Of a stretch of 64,000 bases of DNA, positions 15,209 through 24,394 are shown one piece after another. Position numbers and translations under genes: made by a program. Numbering within the stretch: position 1 is the stretch's first letter; each line of letters starts with the position of its first letter. The notes under the pieces are model-generated. The model was not told the origin of the DNA and searched no databases. It saw only the letters and a program-made list of their open reading frames with translations. Source of the DNA: Pseudacidovorax intermedius (GTDB lineage: Bacteria; Pseudomonadota; Gammaproteobacteria; Burkholderiales; Burkholderiaceae_C); assembly GCF_003350475.1 (NCBI RefSeq), contig NZ_QQAV01000015.1, forward strand, positions 1 through 64,000, in the 5' to 3' direction.

Positions 15209-16405
15209 ATGAAGGACCTGAGCCCCGACGACCGCGCCCTCATTGCCCAGTGCGAGCAGGCCTCGCTGGACCTGCTGGTGCGCAACCTCTCGCCGCACGG
15301 CATCCTGGCGGCCAGCCGCACCGAGGCGGCGGTGGCGCGGCGCTACACGCGCATCTTTGGCCGCGACGCGGCCATCTGCATCATGGCCATGGCCGGCAGC
15401 GGCGTGCCGGCGCTGGAGGAAGGCGCCATCGCCAGCGTGCAGGCCCTGGCCGACCAGCAGGCGGCCAACGGGCAGATTCCCAAGTACGTGGATCCCGAAG
15501 GCCAGGACGCCGATTTCTGGTACCTCGGCTGCATCGACGCCACGCTGTGGTGGCTGATCGCCATCGACCACCTGCGCGGCCTGGGCCGCGTGCCGGGCGG
15601 ACGATGGGCCGCCGGCGAAGCGCTGGCCATCCAATGGCTGCTGGCGCAGGAGCACCAGCACTTCCGTCTGCTCCAGCAGAACGAGGCCAGCGACTGGGCG
15701 GACATCATGCCCCGCTCGGGCTTCGTGCTCTACACCAATGCGCTGTGGTACGAGGTCAAGCGCCGCTTCGGTCTGGCCCATACGGACGCGACGAAGCACC
15801 ACTTCAACCACCTCTTCAACCCCTTCCAGCGCGACCTGCCCGAGTACCACCGCGCCCGGCTGCTGCGCCACTATGCGCGGCGCGGGCGGCGCGACCCGGG
15901 CATGTACCTGAGCTTCGTCAACCTGTCGGTGGTGGGCGACGAGGGTGACGTGTTCGGCAATGTGCTGGCCATCCAGAGCGGGCTGGCCGATGCGGACATG
16001 GCGTCCAGCATCGTGCAGCGCATCGGCGAGGCGGCGGCGAGCGAGCCCTGGCCGGTGCGGGTGGTGCTGCATCCGCTGTCGCAGCAGCATCCGCTGTGGC
16101 GGCCCTACATGGGGCGCCACCAGCAGAACTACCTGCACCAGTACCACAACGGCGGCATCTGGCCCTTCGTCGGCGGCTTCTGGCTGATGGTGCTGGCGCA
16201 GCTCGGTCTGCACGACCAGGCGAGCGCCGAGCTGGTGAAGCTGGCCCGGGCCAATGCGCACGACGACTGGCGCTTCACCGAGTGGTTCCACGGCAAGACG
16301 CTGGCGCCCATGGGCATGGCGGGGCAGAGCTGGAATGCAGCCGCCTTCCTGATGGCATCGAAGGCCGTGCGCGACTCGGCGCCGGCCGCCGCGCGGGCCG
16401 GCTGA
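15209..16405 (+). CDS. GH100/GH63-like (alpha/alpha)6-barrel glycoside hydrolase
   Basis: A 398-residue protein with no signal peptide, so cytoplasmic. Blocks such as FGRDAAICIMAMAGS, DFWYLGCIDATLWWLIAID, QQNEASDWADIMPRSG and YHNGGIWPFVGGFWLM are those of amylo-alpha-1,6-glucosidase-like and neutral-invertase-like (GH100/GH63 clan) proteins; the Asp in DATLWW and Glu in NEASDWAD are candidate acidic catalytic residues. Bacterial members have been annotated both as glycogen debranching proteins and as invertases, and substrate cannot be decided here. It follows mltB by 20 bp and may be cotranscribed. It ends 15 bp from the convergent zur gene. Confidence 0.75.
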   Translation: MKDLSPDDRALIAQCEQASLDLLVRNLSPHGILAASRTEAAVARRYTRIFGRDAAICIMAMAGSGVPALEEGAIASVQALADQQAANGQIPKYVDPEGQDADFWYLGCIDATLWWLIAIDHLRGLGRVPGGRWAAGEALAIQWLLAQEHQHFRLLQQNEASDWADIMPRSGFVLYTNALWYEVKRRFGLAHTDATKHHFNHLFNPFQRDLPEYHRARLLRHYARRGRRDPGMYLSFVNLSVVGDEGDVFGNVLAIQSGLADADMASSIVQRIGEAAASEPWPVRVVLHPLSQQHPLWRPYMGRHQQNYLHQYHNGGIWPFVGGFWLMVLAQLGLHDQASAELVKLARANAHDDWRFTEWFHGKTLAPMGMAGQSWNAAAFLMASKAVRDSAPAAARAG

Positions 16406-16420
16406 GACGCAAGGCCCGGA

Positions 16421-16888
16421 TCAGCGGGCGGCGTCTGCGCCGCAGTCGGCGCAGACGCCGTACAGCGTCAGCTCGTGCGCCTCGACCGCGAAGCCGGCGG
16501 GCGCCAGGCCGGACAGGTCCCCGGGGCAGGCGTGGATGTCGAACACCCGGTCGCAACGTCTGCACTGGAAGTGGTGGTGGTGCGCATGCCGAGCCGATTC
16601 GTAGCGCGCCACGGCGCCGGGCAGTTCGACGGTGCGGATGGCGCCGCTTTCCAGCAGCAGCTTGAGGTTGCGGTAGATGGTCGCCATGCCCAGCGCCGGC
16701 ACCTCCTGCTGGGCCACCGCCAGAATCTCGGCCGGCAGCAGCGGCCGAGGCGATTCGTCGATCACCCGCCGGATGGCGGCCCGCTGGCGGGTGCCGCGCG
16801 TGCCGATGGCGCCTTCCGGCGCCATGCCTTCGTCGGACGCGGGGGCGTCGTCCTCGTGGTCATGCGAATGGCGATGGGCGGCGCTCAT
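16421..16888 (-). CDS. zur: Fur-family zinc uptake regulator
   Basis: A 155-residue Fur-family repressor. After a His-rich start (HRHSHDHEDD) comes a winged-helix domain with MATIYRNLKLLLESGAI, then the metal-binding dimerisation domain with HAHHHHFQCRRC, a second pair CxxD/HAC, and a terminal CADC. Two CxxC pairs give the structural zinc site. Its place directly after znuCBA on the same strand identifies it as Zur rather than Fur or PerR. ATG at 16888 is 53 bp after the znuA stop; an upstream ATG at 16945 would overlap znuA. It probably represses its own operon at the palindrome at 19786-19805. Confidence 0.88.
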   Translation of the reverse strand: MSAAHRHSHDHEDDAPASDEGMAPEGAIGTRGTRQRAAIRRVIDESPRPLLPAEILAVAQQEVPALGMATIYRNLKLLLESGAIRTVELPGAVARYESARHAHHHHFQCRRCDRVFDIHACPGDLSGLAPAGFAVEAHELTLYGVCADCGADAAR

Positions 16889-16941
16889 GGCGGGCAGTCT
16901 ATCGAGTCGGTCGGCCGGCCCGGCGCAGGACGGCACCGCCT

Positions 16942-17886
16942 TCACCGCGCCTTGGCGGTCAGCGCCGTTGCGATGGCGTCGGCGTTGAAGCGGAACAGCT
17001 GCAGGTAGCTCGCGGCCTCGGTGCCCGGCGCAGACAGGGCGTCCGAGTACAGCTTGCCGCCCACGGCCACGCCCGATTCGCGGGCGATGCGCTCCACCAG
17101 GCGTGGGCTGGAGATGTTCTCCATGAACACGGCGCTCACCTGGCCCTTGCGGATCTGCCGGATCAGCTGGGCCACGCCGGCGGCCGAAGGCTCGGCATCG
17201 GTGTTGATGCCTTGCGGCGACAGCAGCGTCACGCCATAGGCCGCGCCGAAGTAGCCGAAAGCGTCGTGCGACGTGAGGATGCGGCGGCGCTGGGCCGGGA
17301 TGGCGGCGAAGCGGGAGCGGACCTCACGGTCCAGCGCCTGGAGCTTGGCGGTATAGGCGGCCGCCCGCTCGCCGATGGCGGCGGCATGGGCCGGGCGCAA
17401 CTGAGCCAGTGCGTCGCGGATGTTGGTCACGTAGCGCACGGCGTTGCGCAGGTCCTGCCAGGCATGCGGATCGGTGCCTTCGCCGTGGCCATGGTCGTGG
17501 CCGTGTTCGGCCTCGTCGTCGTCGGCCTTGCGTGGCGTGACGCCGGCGCTGGCGACCACAACGCTGCCCCGGTAGCCGGAGGTCTTCACCAGCCGGTCGA
17601 TCCAGCCTTCGAAGCCCAGGCCGTTGACCACCACCAGGTCGGCTGCGGCCAGGGCGCGGGCGTCGGCGGGCGTGGGCTGGAACACATGCGCGTCGGCATT
17701 GGGGCCGACCAGCGCCTGGACCTGCACGTCGGGGCCGCCGACTTCGCGCACCATGTCAGCCAGGATCGAGAAGCTGGCGACGACCTGGAGGGGCTTTTCC
17801 TGGGCGTGGACAGCGCTGCTGGCGACCGCAGCTAGGGCGAGCAGGCGGGTCAGAAAGGGACGGCGGGAGATCAGCAGGGACGGCAT
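16942..17886 (-). CDS. znuA: Zinc ABC transporter, periplasmic substrate-binding protein
   Basis: A 314-residue cluster A-I solute-binding protein. The signal peptide contains SRRPFLTRLL, close to the Tat consensus SRRxFLK, and ends near AVHAQ. Zinc ligands are the histidines in DAHVFQPTP, TDPHAWQ and TSHDAFGYF plus the aspartate in INTDAEPS. Between the first two lies the acidic His-rich loop EAEHGHDHGHGEG that marks zinc rather than manganese carriers. The start is uncertain: ATG at 17940 overlaps the znuB stop (ATGA) and adds 18 residues, whereas 17886 gives a normal-length signal peptide. Works with ZnuB and ZnuC encoded upstream. Confidence 0.9.
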   Translation of the reverse strand: MPSLLISRRPFLTRLLALAAVASSAVHAQEKPLQVVASFSILADMVREVGGPDVQVQALVGPNADAHVFQPTPADARALAAADLVVVNGLGFEGWIDRLVKTSGYRGSVVVASAGVTPRKADDDEAEHGHDHGHGEGTDPHAWQDLRNAVRYVTNIRDALAQLRPAHAAAIGERAAAYTAKLQALDREVRSRFAAIPAQRRRILTSHDAFGYFGAAYGVTLLSPQGINTDAEPSAAGVAQLIRQIRKGQVSAVFMENISSPRLVERIARESGVAVGGKLYSDALSAPGTEAASYLQLFRFNADAIATALTAKAR

Positions 17887-17936
17887 GGTGCGGTAACGGA
17901 AGACGAAGGAGTCTGGCGAGCGAGGAATCGGCGGCG

Positions 17937-18809
17937 TCATGCCAGCCGGTGCGGCCGCCGCAGCCGCTGCCAAAGCAAGCCCTCGCGGCTGCCGACGAAC
18001 AGCGACAGCAGGTAGAAGGCGCCGGCCACCAGCACGATGGCCGGGCCGGATGGCCACTGCGCGTGGTACGACAGCAGCAGCCCGGCGAAGCCGGAGAAGG
18101 CGGCGATCAGCGCTGCCACCGCGATCAGCCCGCCGACCTGGCCCACCCAGAAGCGCGCGGCGGTGGCGGGCAGCATCATCAGCCCGACCGCCATCAGCGT
18201 GCCCATGGCCTGGAAGCCGGCCACCAGGTTGGCCACGGTGAGCACCAGGAAGGCCAGGTGCACCCAGCGGCCCGGTCCGCCCATGCTGCGCAGGAAGCCC
18301 GGGTCCACGCATTCGGCGATCAGCGGGCGCCACAGCAGAGCCAGCACGGCCAGCGTGACAGCGGTGGTGCCGCAGATCAGCAGCAGTGCGCCGTCGTCCA
18401 CCGCCAGGATGGTGCCGAAGAGCAGGTGCATCAGGTCCACGCTGGTGCCGCGCAGCGACACCAGCATCACGCCCAGCGCCAGGGCGATGAGGTAGAAGGC
18501 GGCGAAGCTGGCGTCCTCGCGCTGCGCGGTGGCCCGCGCCACCACGCCGGCGCCCAGCGCCACGCCGATGGCGGCCAGGAAGCTGCCGATGCTCATGGCC
18601 GCGAGCGACGGGCCGGCGATCAGAAAGCCCAGGGCCGCGCCGGGCAGCAGCGCGTGGCCGGTGGCGTCGCCCATCAGGCTCATGCGGCGCAGCACCAGCA
18701 GCGTGCCCATGGGCGCGCTGCCCAGGGCCAGCGCCAGGGCGCCGACCAGGGCCCGGCGCATGAAGCCGAAATCGACGAAGGGCTGGATCAGCAGCTCGTG
18801 CAGCGTCAT
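17937..18809 (-). CDS. znuB: Zinc ABC transporter permease
   Basis: A 290-residue ABC-3 family inner-membrane permease with about eight hydrophobic segments. Typical blocks are PFMRRALVGALALALGSAPMG-like N terminus, LLVLRRMSLMGDATGHALLP, and TSVDLMHLLFGTILAV. It should form the zinc channel with the ATPase ZnuC and receive zinc from ZnuA. The start overlaps the znuC stop by 4 bp, and its own stop overlaps a possible znuA start by 4 bp, so the operon is tightly coupled. Confidence 0.92.
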   Translation of the reverse strand: MTLHELLIQPFVDFGFMRRALVGALALALGSAPMGTLLVLRRMSLMGDATGHALLPGAALGFLIAGPSLAAMSIGSFLAAIGVALGAGVVARATAQREDASFAAFYLIALALGVMLVSLRGTSVDLMHLLFGTILAVDDGALLLICGTTAVTLAVLALLWRPLIAECVDPGFLRSMGGPGRWVHLAFLVLTVANLVAGFQAMGTLMAVGLMMLPATAARFWVGQVGGLIAVAALIAAFSGFAGLLLSYHAQWPSGPAIVLVAGAFYLLSLFVGSREGLLWQRLRRPHRLA

Positions 18810-19642
18810 GGCGTGGCACCTTCGACCCGATGCAGCGTCGGCGTACCTTCGCAGATGGGCGCATGGTCATCCCAGGCCTGCGCCATGTGCCGCGCCGAGG
18901 CCAGGTGAGCGGGCTGCAGCACCTCGGCCACAGGCCCCCAGGCCACGCAGCGCCGGGCCAGCAGCAGCGCCTCGTCGAAATGCGCCTGCACCTGGGCCAT
19001 GTCGTGCAGCACGGCGATGACCGTGCGGCCCTCGGCTCGCCAGCCCTGGACCACGGCGAGCAGGTCGTCGGTGGTTCGGGCGTCTACGGCGTTGAAGGGC
19101 TCGTCCAGCAGGATGACCTGCGCGTCCTGCAGCAGCGTGCGGGCGAAGAGCACGCGCTGGAACTGGCCTGCCGAAAGCTCGCCGATGTTGCGCCGCTCGA
19201 AGCCGCCCAGGCCGACGGTCTGGAGCGCGGCGACGATGGCCTCGCGGTGCGTGGCGCGCAGCCGGCCAAAGCTGCCGATCTGCCGCCACAGCCCCATGGC
19301 CACCAGGTCGAAGACCTGCAGCGGAAAGGTGCGGTCGACCTCCGCCTGCTGCGGCAGCCACGCGATGCGGCCGGCGCAGTGTGCGGCCAGCTCGACCCGG
19401 CCAGTGCTCGGCCGCAGCCGACCCATGATGGCGTTGAGCAGGGTGGTCTTGCCGGCACCGTTGGGGCCGACGATGGCGGTCAGCGCGCCGGCCGTGAAAT
19501 CGCCCGACACATGGTGCACCGCCGGATGGCCGCGGTACGCCACGGTCAGGTCGTGCAGCCGGATGGGGCAGGTCTGGGTCGCCTGCACGGGCGAGGCCGC
19601 GATCGGCGTGGGCGGCGTCGTGGAAGGGCGGAGCGCGCTCAT
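18806..19642 (-). CDS. znuC: Zinc ABC transporter ATP-binding protein
   Basis: A 278-residue ABC ATPase. The Walker A motif is GPNGAGKTT, the signature is LSAGQFQRVLFAR, and Walker B is VILLDEPF with the catalytic glutamate, followed by the switch histidine in VLHDMAQV. ATG at 19642 overlaps the stop codon of a 48-residue upstream ORF (ATGA), which argues for this start over the GTG at 19657. It energises zinc import through ZnuB. Confidence 0.92.
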   Translation of the reverse strand: MSALRPSTTPPTPIAASPVQATQTCPIRLHDLTVAYRGHPAVHHVSGDFTAGALTAIVGPNGAGKTTLLNAIMGRLRPSTGRVELAAHCAGRIAWLPQQAEVDRTFPLQVFDLVAMGLWRQIGSFGRLRATHREAIVAALQTVGLGGFERRNIGELSAGQFQRVLFARTLLQDAQVILLDEPFNAVDARTTDDLLAVVQGWRAEGRTVIAVLHDMAQVQAHFDEALLLARRCVAWGPVAEVLQPAHLASARHMAQAWDDHAPICEGTPTLHRVEGATP

Positions 19643-19785
19643 TCCAGCATCGCCCACCAGGCGGCCAGCGCCAGCGCCACCATCAGGATTGCGGCCAGCG
19701 CCAGACGCACGCCCGCGCCCAGGCTCAGGAGGCTGGTGGGCGAATGGGCCCAGGTTGAAAAGGCGTCACGAAGCTGCGAGAACAC
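19639..19785 (-). CDS. 48-residue membrane ORF heading the zinc operon
   Basis: A small ORF from GTG at 19785 to a TGA that overlaps the znuC start codon (ATGA). It encodes an amphipathic N-terminal half (MFSQLRDAFSTWAHSPTS) and one strongly hydrophobic helix around residues 24-46 ending AAWWAMLE, so a single-span inner-membrane peptide is likely. The start codon lies directly against the Zur-like palindrome and there is no Shine-Dalgarno sequence; a TACAAT hexamer ends 7 bp before the G of GTG, so the transcript could begin at the start codon and be leaderless. Its role may be to couple translation of znuC or to modulate the transporter. No known family recognised. Confidence 0.6.
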   Translation of the reverse strand: MFSQLRDAFSTWAHSPTSLLSLGAGVRLALAAILMVALALAAWWAMLE

Positions 19786-19805
19786 GATAACGATTGTACG
19801 TTATC
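19786..19805. promoter_or_regulatory. Zur-like operator palindrome
   Basis: GATAACG (19786-19792), 6 bp, CGTTATC (19799-19805) forms a perfect 7+6+7 palindrome directly upstream of the zinc operon. The 6-bp centre read on the minus strand is TACAAT, a plausible -10 element, so a bound Zur dimer would block the promoter. The assignment to Zur rests on context. Confidence 0.7.
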
Positions 19806-19958
19806 AATAATGGGTCAGCGGGCTTCCCTTTTTTTCATCGCTCGTCGCGATCCCAACTAGCTCCCAGATGTCTTTGCAACATCGCGTGTCGGCAGGCTGC
19901 GTGACTCCGTCGGATGCGTGGCCTCCTGGTAGCCAAGAACAAGCGATGAAGAATTGAT

Positions 19959-21824
19959 ATGACTGTTTCGGTGGCTGTCTGGTCCCGCTGGACCGTGCTC
20001 GTGTTGCGCAATGCGCCAGAGCTGGCCTTGCGTATCCCCGTGGCCTGGCGTGTCTGGAGGAAGGTGGGCTGGCGCGGCCTGCTGGCTGAACTGCGCCGCA
20101 AGCTTCGCCCTGAGACCGATTACCTGCGCTGGGTGCACGAGCACGACACGATCACGCCCAAACTCCGCGAAGCCCTGCGTGCGCGTGCCGCAGCGCTGGC
20201 CGATGGCCCGCTAATCTCGGTGCTGATGCCCTGCTACAACCCCGACCCGCAGTTTCTGCGTGCCGCCATCGCCTCGGTGCAGGCCCAGCTCTACGGCCGC
20301 TGGCAGCTGTGCATCGCCGACGATGCCTCGCCCGCGCCCGAGGTGCGCCAGGCGCTCGAGGCCTGCCAGGCCGAGGACCCGCGCATCCAGGTCGTCTTCC
20401 GCCCGAAGAACGGCCACATCTCCGCCGCCTCCAACAGCGCGCTGGATCTGGTGCAGGGCGAGTGGATCGCCCTGATGGACCACGACGACCTGCTGCCCGA
20501 GGACGCCCTGCTGCGCGTGGCCGAATGCGTGCGCGATCATCCCGATGCGCAGCTCGTCTACTCCGACGAGGACAAGGTCGACGATGCGGGCCAGCGCTCG
20601 GACCCGTACTTCAAGCCCGACTGGAACCTGGATCTCTTCCGCTCGCACAACATGTTCAGCCACCTGGGCGTGCTGCGCACGGCACTGGTGCGCGAGGTGG
20701 GCGGCTTCCGCCAGGGCCTGGAAGGCTCGCAGGACTGGGACCTGGTGCTGCGCTGCGTCGAGCGCATCGCGCCCTCGCAGATCGTGCACATCCCGCGGGT
20801 GCTCTACCACTGGCGCATCCATGTGCAGAGCACGGCCAAGTCCATGGATGCCAAGCCCTATGCGGCCGTGGCCGGCGAGCGGGCGCTGGACGAGCACTTC
20901 CAGCGCCTGGGTATCCAGGCCAAGGCCGAGTACCTCGGTTACGGCTACCGCGTGCGCTATGCGCTGCCGAGCCCGCCGCCGCTGGTGTCGCTGATCATCC
21001 CGACGCGCAACGCGCTCGCACTGGTGCGCCAGTGCATCGAGTCGATCCAGAAGCGCACCGAATACCCAAGCTGGGAAATCATCCTGGTGGACAACGGCTC
21101 GGACGATCCGGCGGCGCTGGCGTACTTCGAGCGACTGGCGCAGCAGCCCAATATCCGCGTGCTGCGCGACGACCGGCCGTTCAACTATTCGGCGCTCAAC
21201 AACCAGGCGGTGGCGCTGGCGCGCGGCGAGCTGGTGGCGCTGGTCAACAACGACATCGAGGTGATGTCGCCCGGCTGGCTCTCCGAGATGGTGAGCCTGG
21301 CCGCGCAGCCGGGCGTGGGCGCGGTGGGTGCACGGCTTTGGTACCCGGACATGACGCTGCAGCACGGCGGCGTGATCCTGGGGCCGGGCGGCTGCGCCGT
21401 GCACGCGCACAAGGCGTTGACTCACGACAGCCATGGCTACGCTTGCCGCGCTTCCCTGATCCAGTCCTTCAGCGCCGTGACGGCGGCCTGTCTGGTGGTG
21501 CGCAAGTCGCAGTACCAGCAGGTGGGCGGGTTGGACGAGGTGAATCTCACCGTCGCCTTCAACGACGTGGACCTCTGCTTGCGGCTGCGCGAGGCGGGCT
21601 ACCGCAACGTGTGGACACCCTATGCCGAACTGCTGCACCACGAATCGGCCACGCGGGGCGAGGATGTGGCGCCTGAGAGGCGCGCCCGCTTCGAGCGGGA
21701 GCTTTCGTTCATGCGTCGGCGTTGGCGTTCGGTGATCGACCATGACCCGGCATACAACCCCAATCTCACGGTGCATGCCGAGGATTTCAGTCTGGCGTGG
21801 CCACCTCGGCACGCTCTGCCGTGA
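19959..21824 (+). CDS. Two-domain family 2 glycosyltransferase
   Basis: A 621-residue protein with two GT-A domains in tandem. The first (about residues 82-290) has ISVLMPCYNPDPQFL, IADDASPAPEV, and the metal/nucleotide site LMDHDDLLPEDAL with YSDEDKVDD. The second (about 340-560) has LVSLIIPTRNALALV, LVDNGSDD and VALVNNDIEVM. Such fused transferases usually build rhamnan or O-antigen-type polysaccharide, joining two sugars alternately. No signal peptide is evident, so it works at the cytoplasmic face. It stands alone here, without other surface-polysaccharide genes, and its acceptor is unknown. Confidence 0.85.
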   Translation: MTVSVAVWSRWTVLVLRNAPELALRIPVAWRVWRKVGWRGLLAELRRKLRPETDYLRWVHEHDTITPKLREALRARAAALADGPLISVLMPCYNPDPQFLRAAIASVQAQLYGRWQLCIADDASPAPEVRQALEACQAEDPRIQVVFRPKNGHISAASNSALDLVQGEWIALMDHDDLLPEDALLRVAECVRDHPDAQLVYSDEDKVDDAGQRSDPYFKPDWNLDLFRSHNMFSHLGVLRTALVREVGGFRQGLEGSQDWDLVLRCVERIAPSQIVHIPRVLYHWRIHVQSTAKSMDAKPYAAVAGERALDEHFQRLGIQAKAEYLGYGYRVRYALPSPPPLVSLIIPTRNALALVRQCIESIQKRTEYPSWEIILVDNGSDDPAALAYFERLAQQPNIRVLRDDRPFNYSALNNQAVALARGELVALVNNDIEVMSPGWLSEMVSLAAQPGVGAVGARLWYPDMTLQHGGVILGPGGCAVHAHKALTHDSHGYACRASLIQSFSAVTAACLVVRKSQYQQVGGLDEVNLTVAFNDVDLCLRLREAGYRNVWTPYAELLHHESATRGEDVAPERRARFERELSFMRRRWRSVIDHDPAYNPNLTVHAEDFSLAWPPRHALP

Positions 21825-21913
21825 TCGCCCGGTTTCCGTAGCGCTCGCCGGAGGGGCGGTCGACCCGCTATGGCAAACTGCCGCCCTTTTTCCCTGGGTA
21901 GAACCAAGCAAGC

Positions 21914-24292
21914 ATGCAGAAGATCATTCGCCAGATCGCCGCCGAGCTGAAGGTGGGCGAGCACCAGGTCCAGGCCGCGACCGACCTGCTGGATGGCGGC
22001 GCCACGGTGCCGTTCATCGCCCGCTACCGCAAGGAGGCCACCGGCGGCCTGGACGATGCGCAACTGCGCGAACTGGAAGTGCGCCTGACCTACCTGCGCG
22101 AGCTGGAGGACCGCCGCGGCGCGGTGCTCAAGGCCATCGACGAGCAGGGCAAGCTCACCGACGCCCTGCGCCTGGCCATCGCCAGCGCGCCGACCAAGCA
22201 GGAACTGGAAGACATCTACCTGCCCTTCAAGCAGAAGCGCCGCACCAAGGGCCAGATCGCCCGGGAATTCGGCATCGAGCCGCTGGCCGACAAGCTGCTG
22301 GCCGACCCCACGCTGGATCCGGTGGCCGAGGCCCAGGCCTTCCTGAAGCCGCCGACCACGTTGGACGACGGCAAGCCGGGCCCCGATTTCTCGACCACCA
22401 TGGCGGTGCTCGACGGCGTGCGCGACATCCTCTCCGAGCGCTGGGCCGAAGACCCGGCGCTGGTGCAATCGCTGCGCGAATGGCTGTGGGCCGAGGGCCT
22501 GCTCAAGTCCTCGCTGGTGGCGGGCAAGAACGAGAACGACCCCGAGGTCGCCAAGTTCCGCGACTACTTCGCGTACGACGAGCCCATCGGCCGTGTGCCT
22601 TCGCACCGGGCGCTGGCCGTGTTCCGTGGCCGGCAACTGGAGATCCTGGACGCCAAGCTGGTGCTGCCCGTGGAGCCCGAGCCGGGCAAGCCCAGCATCG
22701 CCGAAGGCCGCATCGCCCTGCACCTGGGCTGGAGCCACCAGGGCCGCAAGGCCGACGACCTGATCCGCAAGTGCGTGGCCTGGACCTGGCGCGTCAAGCT
22801 CAGCCTGTCGAGCGAGCGCGACCTGTTCTCGCGCCTGCGCGAAGAGGCCGAGAAGGTCGCCATCAAGGTCTTCGCCGACAACCTGCGCGACCTGTTGCTG
22901 GCCGCGCCGGCGGGCCCGCGCGTGGTGATGGGACTGGACCCGGGCATCCGCACCGGCGTGAAGGTGGCGGTGGTCGACGCCACCGGCAAGCTGGTGGACA
23001 CGGCCACCGTGTTCCCGCACGAGCCGCGCAAGGACTGGGAAGGCTCGCTGCACACCCTGGGCAAGCTGTGCGCCAAGCATGGCGTCAACCTGATCGCCAT
23101 CGGCAATGGCACGGCCAGCCGCGAGACGGACAAGCTGGCGGCCGACCTGATCAAGCTGCTCGTCAAGATGAGCGAGCAGGCCGGCGCGCCCGCGCCGCAT
23201 GTGGAGAAGGTGGTGGTCAGCGAGGCCGGCGCCTCCGTCTACAGCGCCAGCGAATACGCCAGCCAGGAGATGCCCGATGTGGACGTGAGCCTGCGCGGCG
23301 CGGCCAGCATCGCCCGCCGGCTGCAGGACCCGCTGGCCGAGCTGGTCAAGATCGACCCCAAGAGCATCGGCGTGGGGCAGTACCAGCACGACGTCAACCA
23401 GAGCGAGCTGGCCCGCACGCTGAGCGCCGTGGTCGAGGACTGCGTGAACGGCGTGGGTGTGGACCTGAACACGGCCAGCGTGCCGCTGCTCAGCCGCGTC
23501 TCGGGCCTGACACCCAGCGTGGCCAAGGCGGTGGTGCGCTGGCGCGAGGCCAACGGCGCCTTCTCCACGCGCCGGCAACTGCTGGAGGTGAGCGGCTTCG
23601 GCCCCAAGGCCTTCGAGCAGAGCGCGGGCTTCCTGCGCATCCGCGGCGGCGCCGACCCGCTGGACATGACCGGCGTGCACCCCGAGACCTATCCGCTGGT
23701 GCAGAAGATCATGGAAAAGACCGGCAAGCCGGTGGCCGAGCTGATGGGCCGCGCCGACATGCTCAAGACGCTGCGGCCGGAGCTGTTCGCCAACGAGCAG
23801 TTCGGCGTCATCACCGTCAAGGACATCCTGTCCGAGCTGGAGAAGCCCGGCCGCGACCCGCGTCCCGACTTCAAGGTGGCCCGCTTCAACGAGGGCGTCG
23901 AGGACATCGCCGACCTCAAGGAAGGCATGGTGCTCGAAGGCACGGTGAGCAATGTGGCCCAGTTCGGCGCCTTCGTGGACCTAGGCGTGCACCAGGACGG
24001 GCTGGTGCACGTGAGCCAGCTCTCCCACAAGTTCGTCAACGACGCGCGCGAGGTGGTCAAGACCGGCGACATCGTGCGCGTGAAGGTGATGGAGGTGGAC
24101 GTGGTGCGCAAGCGCATCGGCCTGACCATGAAGCTGGATGCGCCCACGGGCGGCGGCCGGCGAGACGGCGCGCGGGACGGCAACCGTTTCGATCCGGTCG
24201 GGCGGGGGCAGGGGCCCCGGCGCGACTCGGCCCCGCAGGCCGGCGGGCAGATGGCTGCGGCCTTCGCCAAGCTGCAGGGCATCAAGCGCTGA
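21914..24292 (+). CDS. tex: Tex family transcription accessory / RNA-binding protein
   Basis: A 792-residue Tex protein, the bacterial relative of eukaryotic Spt6. In order: N-terminal helical HtH region (HQVQAATDLLDGGATVPFIARYRKEATGG), the YqgF-like RNase-H fold (VVMGLDPGIRTGVKVAVVD), helix-hairpin-helix repeats (GVGVDLNTASVPLLSRVSG), and a C-terminal S1 RNA-binding domain (GMVLEGTVSNVAQFGAFVDLG) followed by a basic Gly/Arg tail. Length and order match the family. It is thought to act in transcription and RNA metabolism. ATG at 21914 is used; the gene is flanked by unrelated genes and probably monocistronic. Confidence 0.95.
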   Translation: MQKIIRQIAAELKVGEHQVQAATDLLDGGATVPFIARYRKEATGGLDDAQLRELEVRLTYLRELEDRRGAVLKAIDEQGKLTDALRLAIASAPTKQELEDIYLPFKQKRRTKGQIAREFGIEPLADKLLADPTLDPVAEAQAFLKPPTTLDDGKPGPDFSTTMAVLDGVRDILSERWAEDPALVQSLREWLWAEGLLKSSLVAGKNENDPEVAKFRDYFAYDEPIGRVPSHRALAVFRGRQLEILDAKLVLPVEPEPGKPSIAEGRIALHLGWSHQGRKADDLIRKCVAWTWRVKLSLSSERDLFSRLREEAEKVAIKVFADNLRDLLLAAPAGPRVVMGLDPGIRTGVKVAVVDATGKLVDTATVFPHEPRKDWEGSLHTLGKLCAKHGVNLIAIGNGTASRETDKLAADLIKLLVKMSEQAGAPAPHVEKVVVSEAGASVYSASEYASQEMPDVDVSLRGAASIARRLQDPLAELVKIDPKSIGVGQYQHDVNQSELARTLSAVVEDCVNGVGVDLNTASVPLLSRVSGLTPSVAKAVVRWREANGAFSTRRQLLEVSGFGPKAFEQSAGFLRIRGGADPLDMTGVHPETYPLVQKIMEKTGKPVAELMGRADMLKTLRPELFANEQFGVITVKDILSELEKPGRDPRPDFKVARFNEGVEDIADLKEGMVLEGTVSNVAQFGAFVDLGVHQDGLVHVSQLSHKFVNDAREVVKTGDIVRVKVMEVDVVRKRIGLTMKLDAPTGGGRRDGARDGNRFDPVGRGQGPRRDSAPQAGGQMAAAFAKLQGIKR

Positions 24293-24322
24293 CGATTTCG
24301 GGAATCTTCTCGAAAAGGCCGT

Positions 24323-24336
24323 TTGCCAATTGGCAA
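24323..24336. promoter_or_regulatory. 14-bp perfect palindrome upstream of yjjJ
   Basis: TTGCCAATTGGCAA is a perfect palindrome about 60 bp upstream of the yjjJ-like start. With the second repeat at 24356-24382 it makes the 100-bp leader unusually rich in dyad symmetry and a candidate operator for the helix-turn-helix part of the encoded protein. Confidence 0.5.
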
Positions 24337-24355
24337 GTTGCTGATGGGAAAAGGA

Positions 24356-24382
24356 ATTTCTGAATAAAATCTTCTCAGAAAT
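24356..24382. promoter_or_regulatory. Inverted repeat just before yjjJ
   Basis: ATTTCTGA (24356-24363) and TCAGAAAT (24375-24382) form a perfect 8-bp inverted repeat with an 11-bp centre, ending 12 bp before the ATG at 24395. It lies where an operator or a translation-blocking hairpin would act. Confidence 0.5.
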
Positions 24383-24394
24383 CGTTTCATAACC

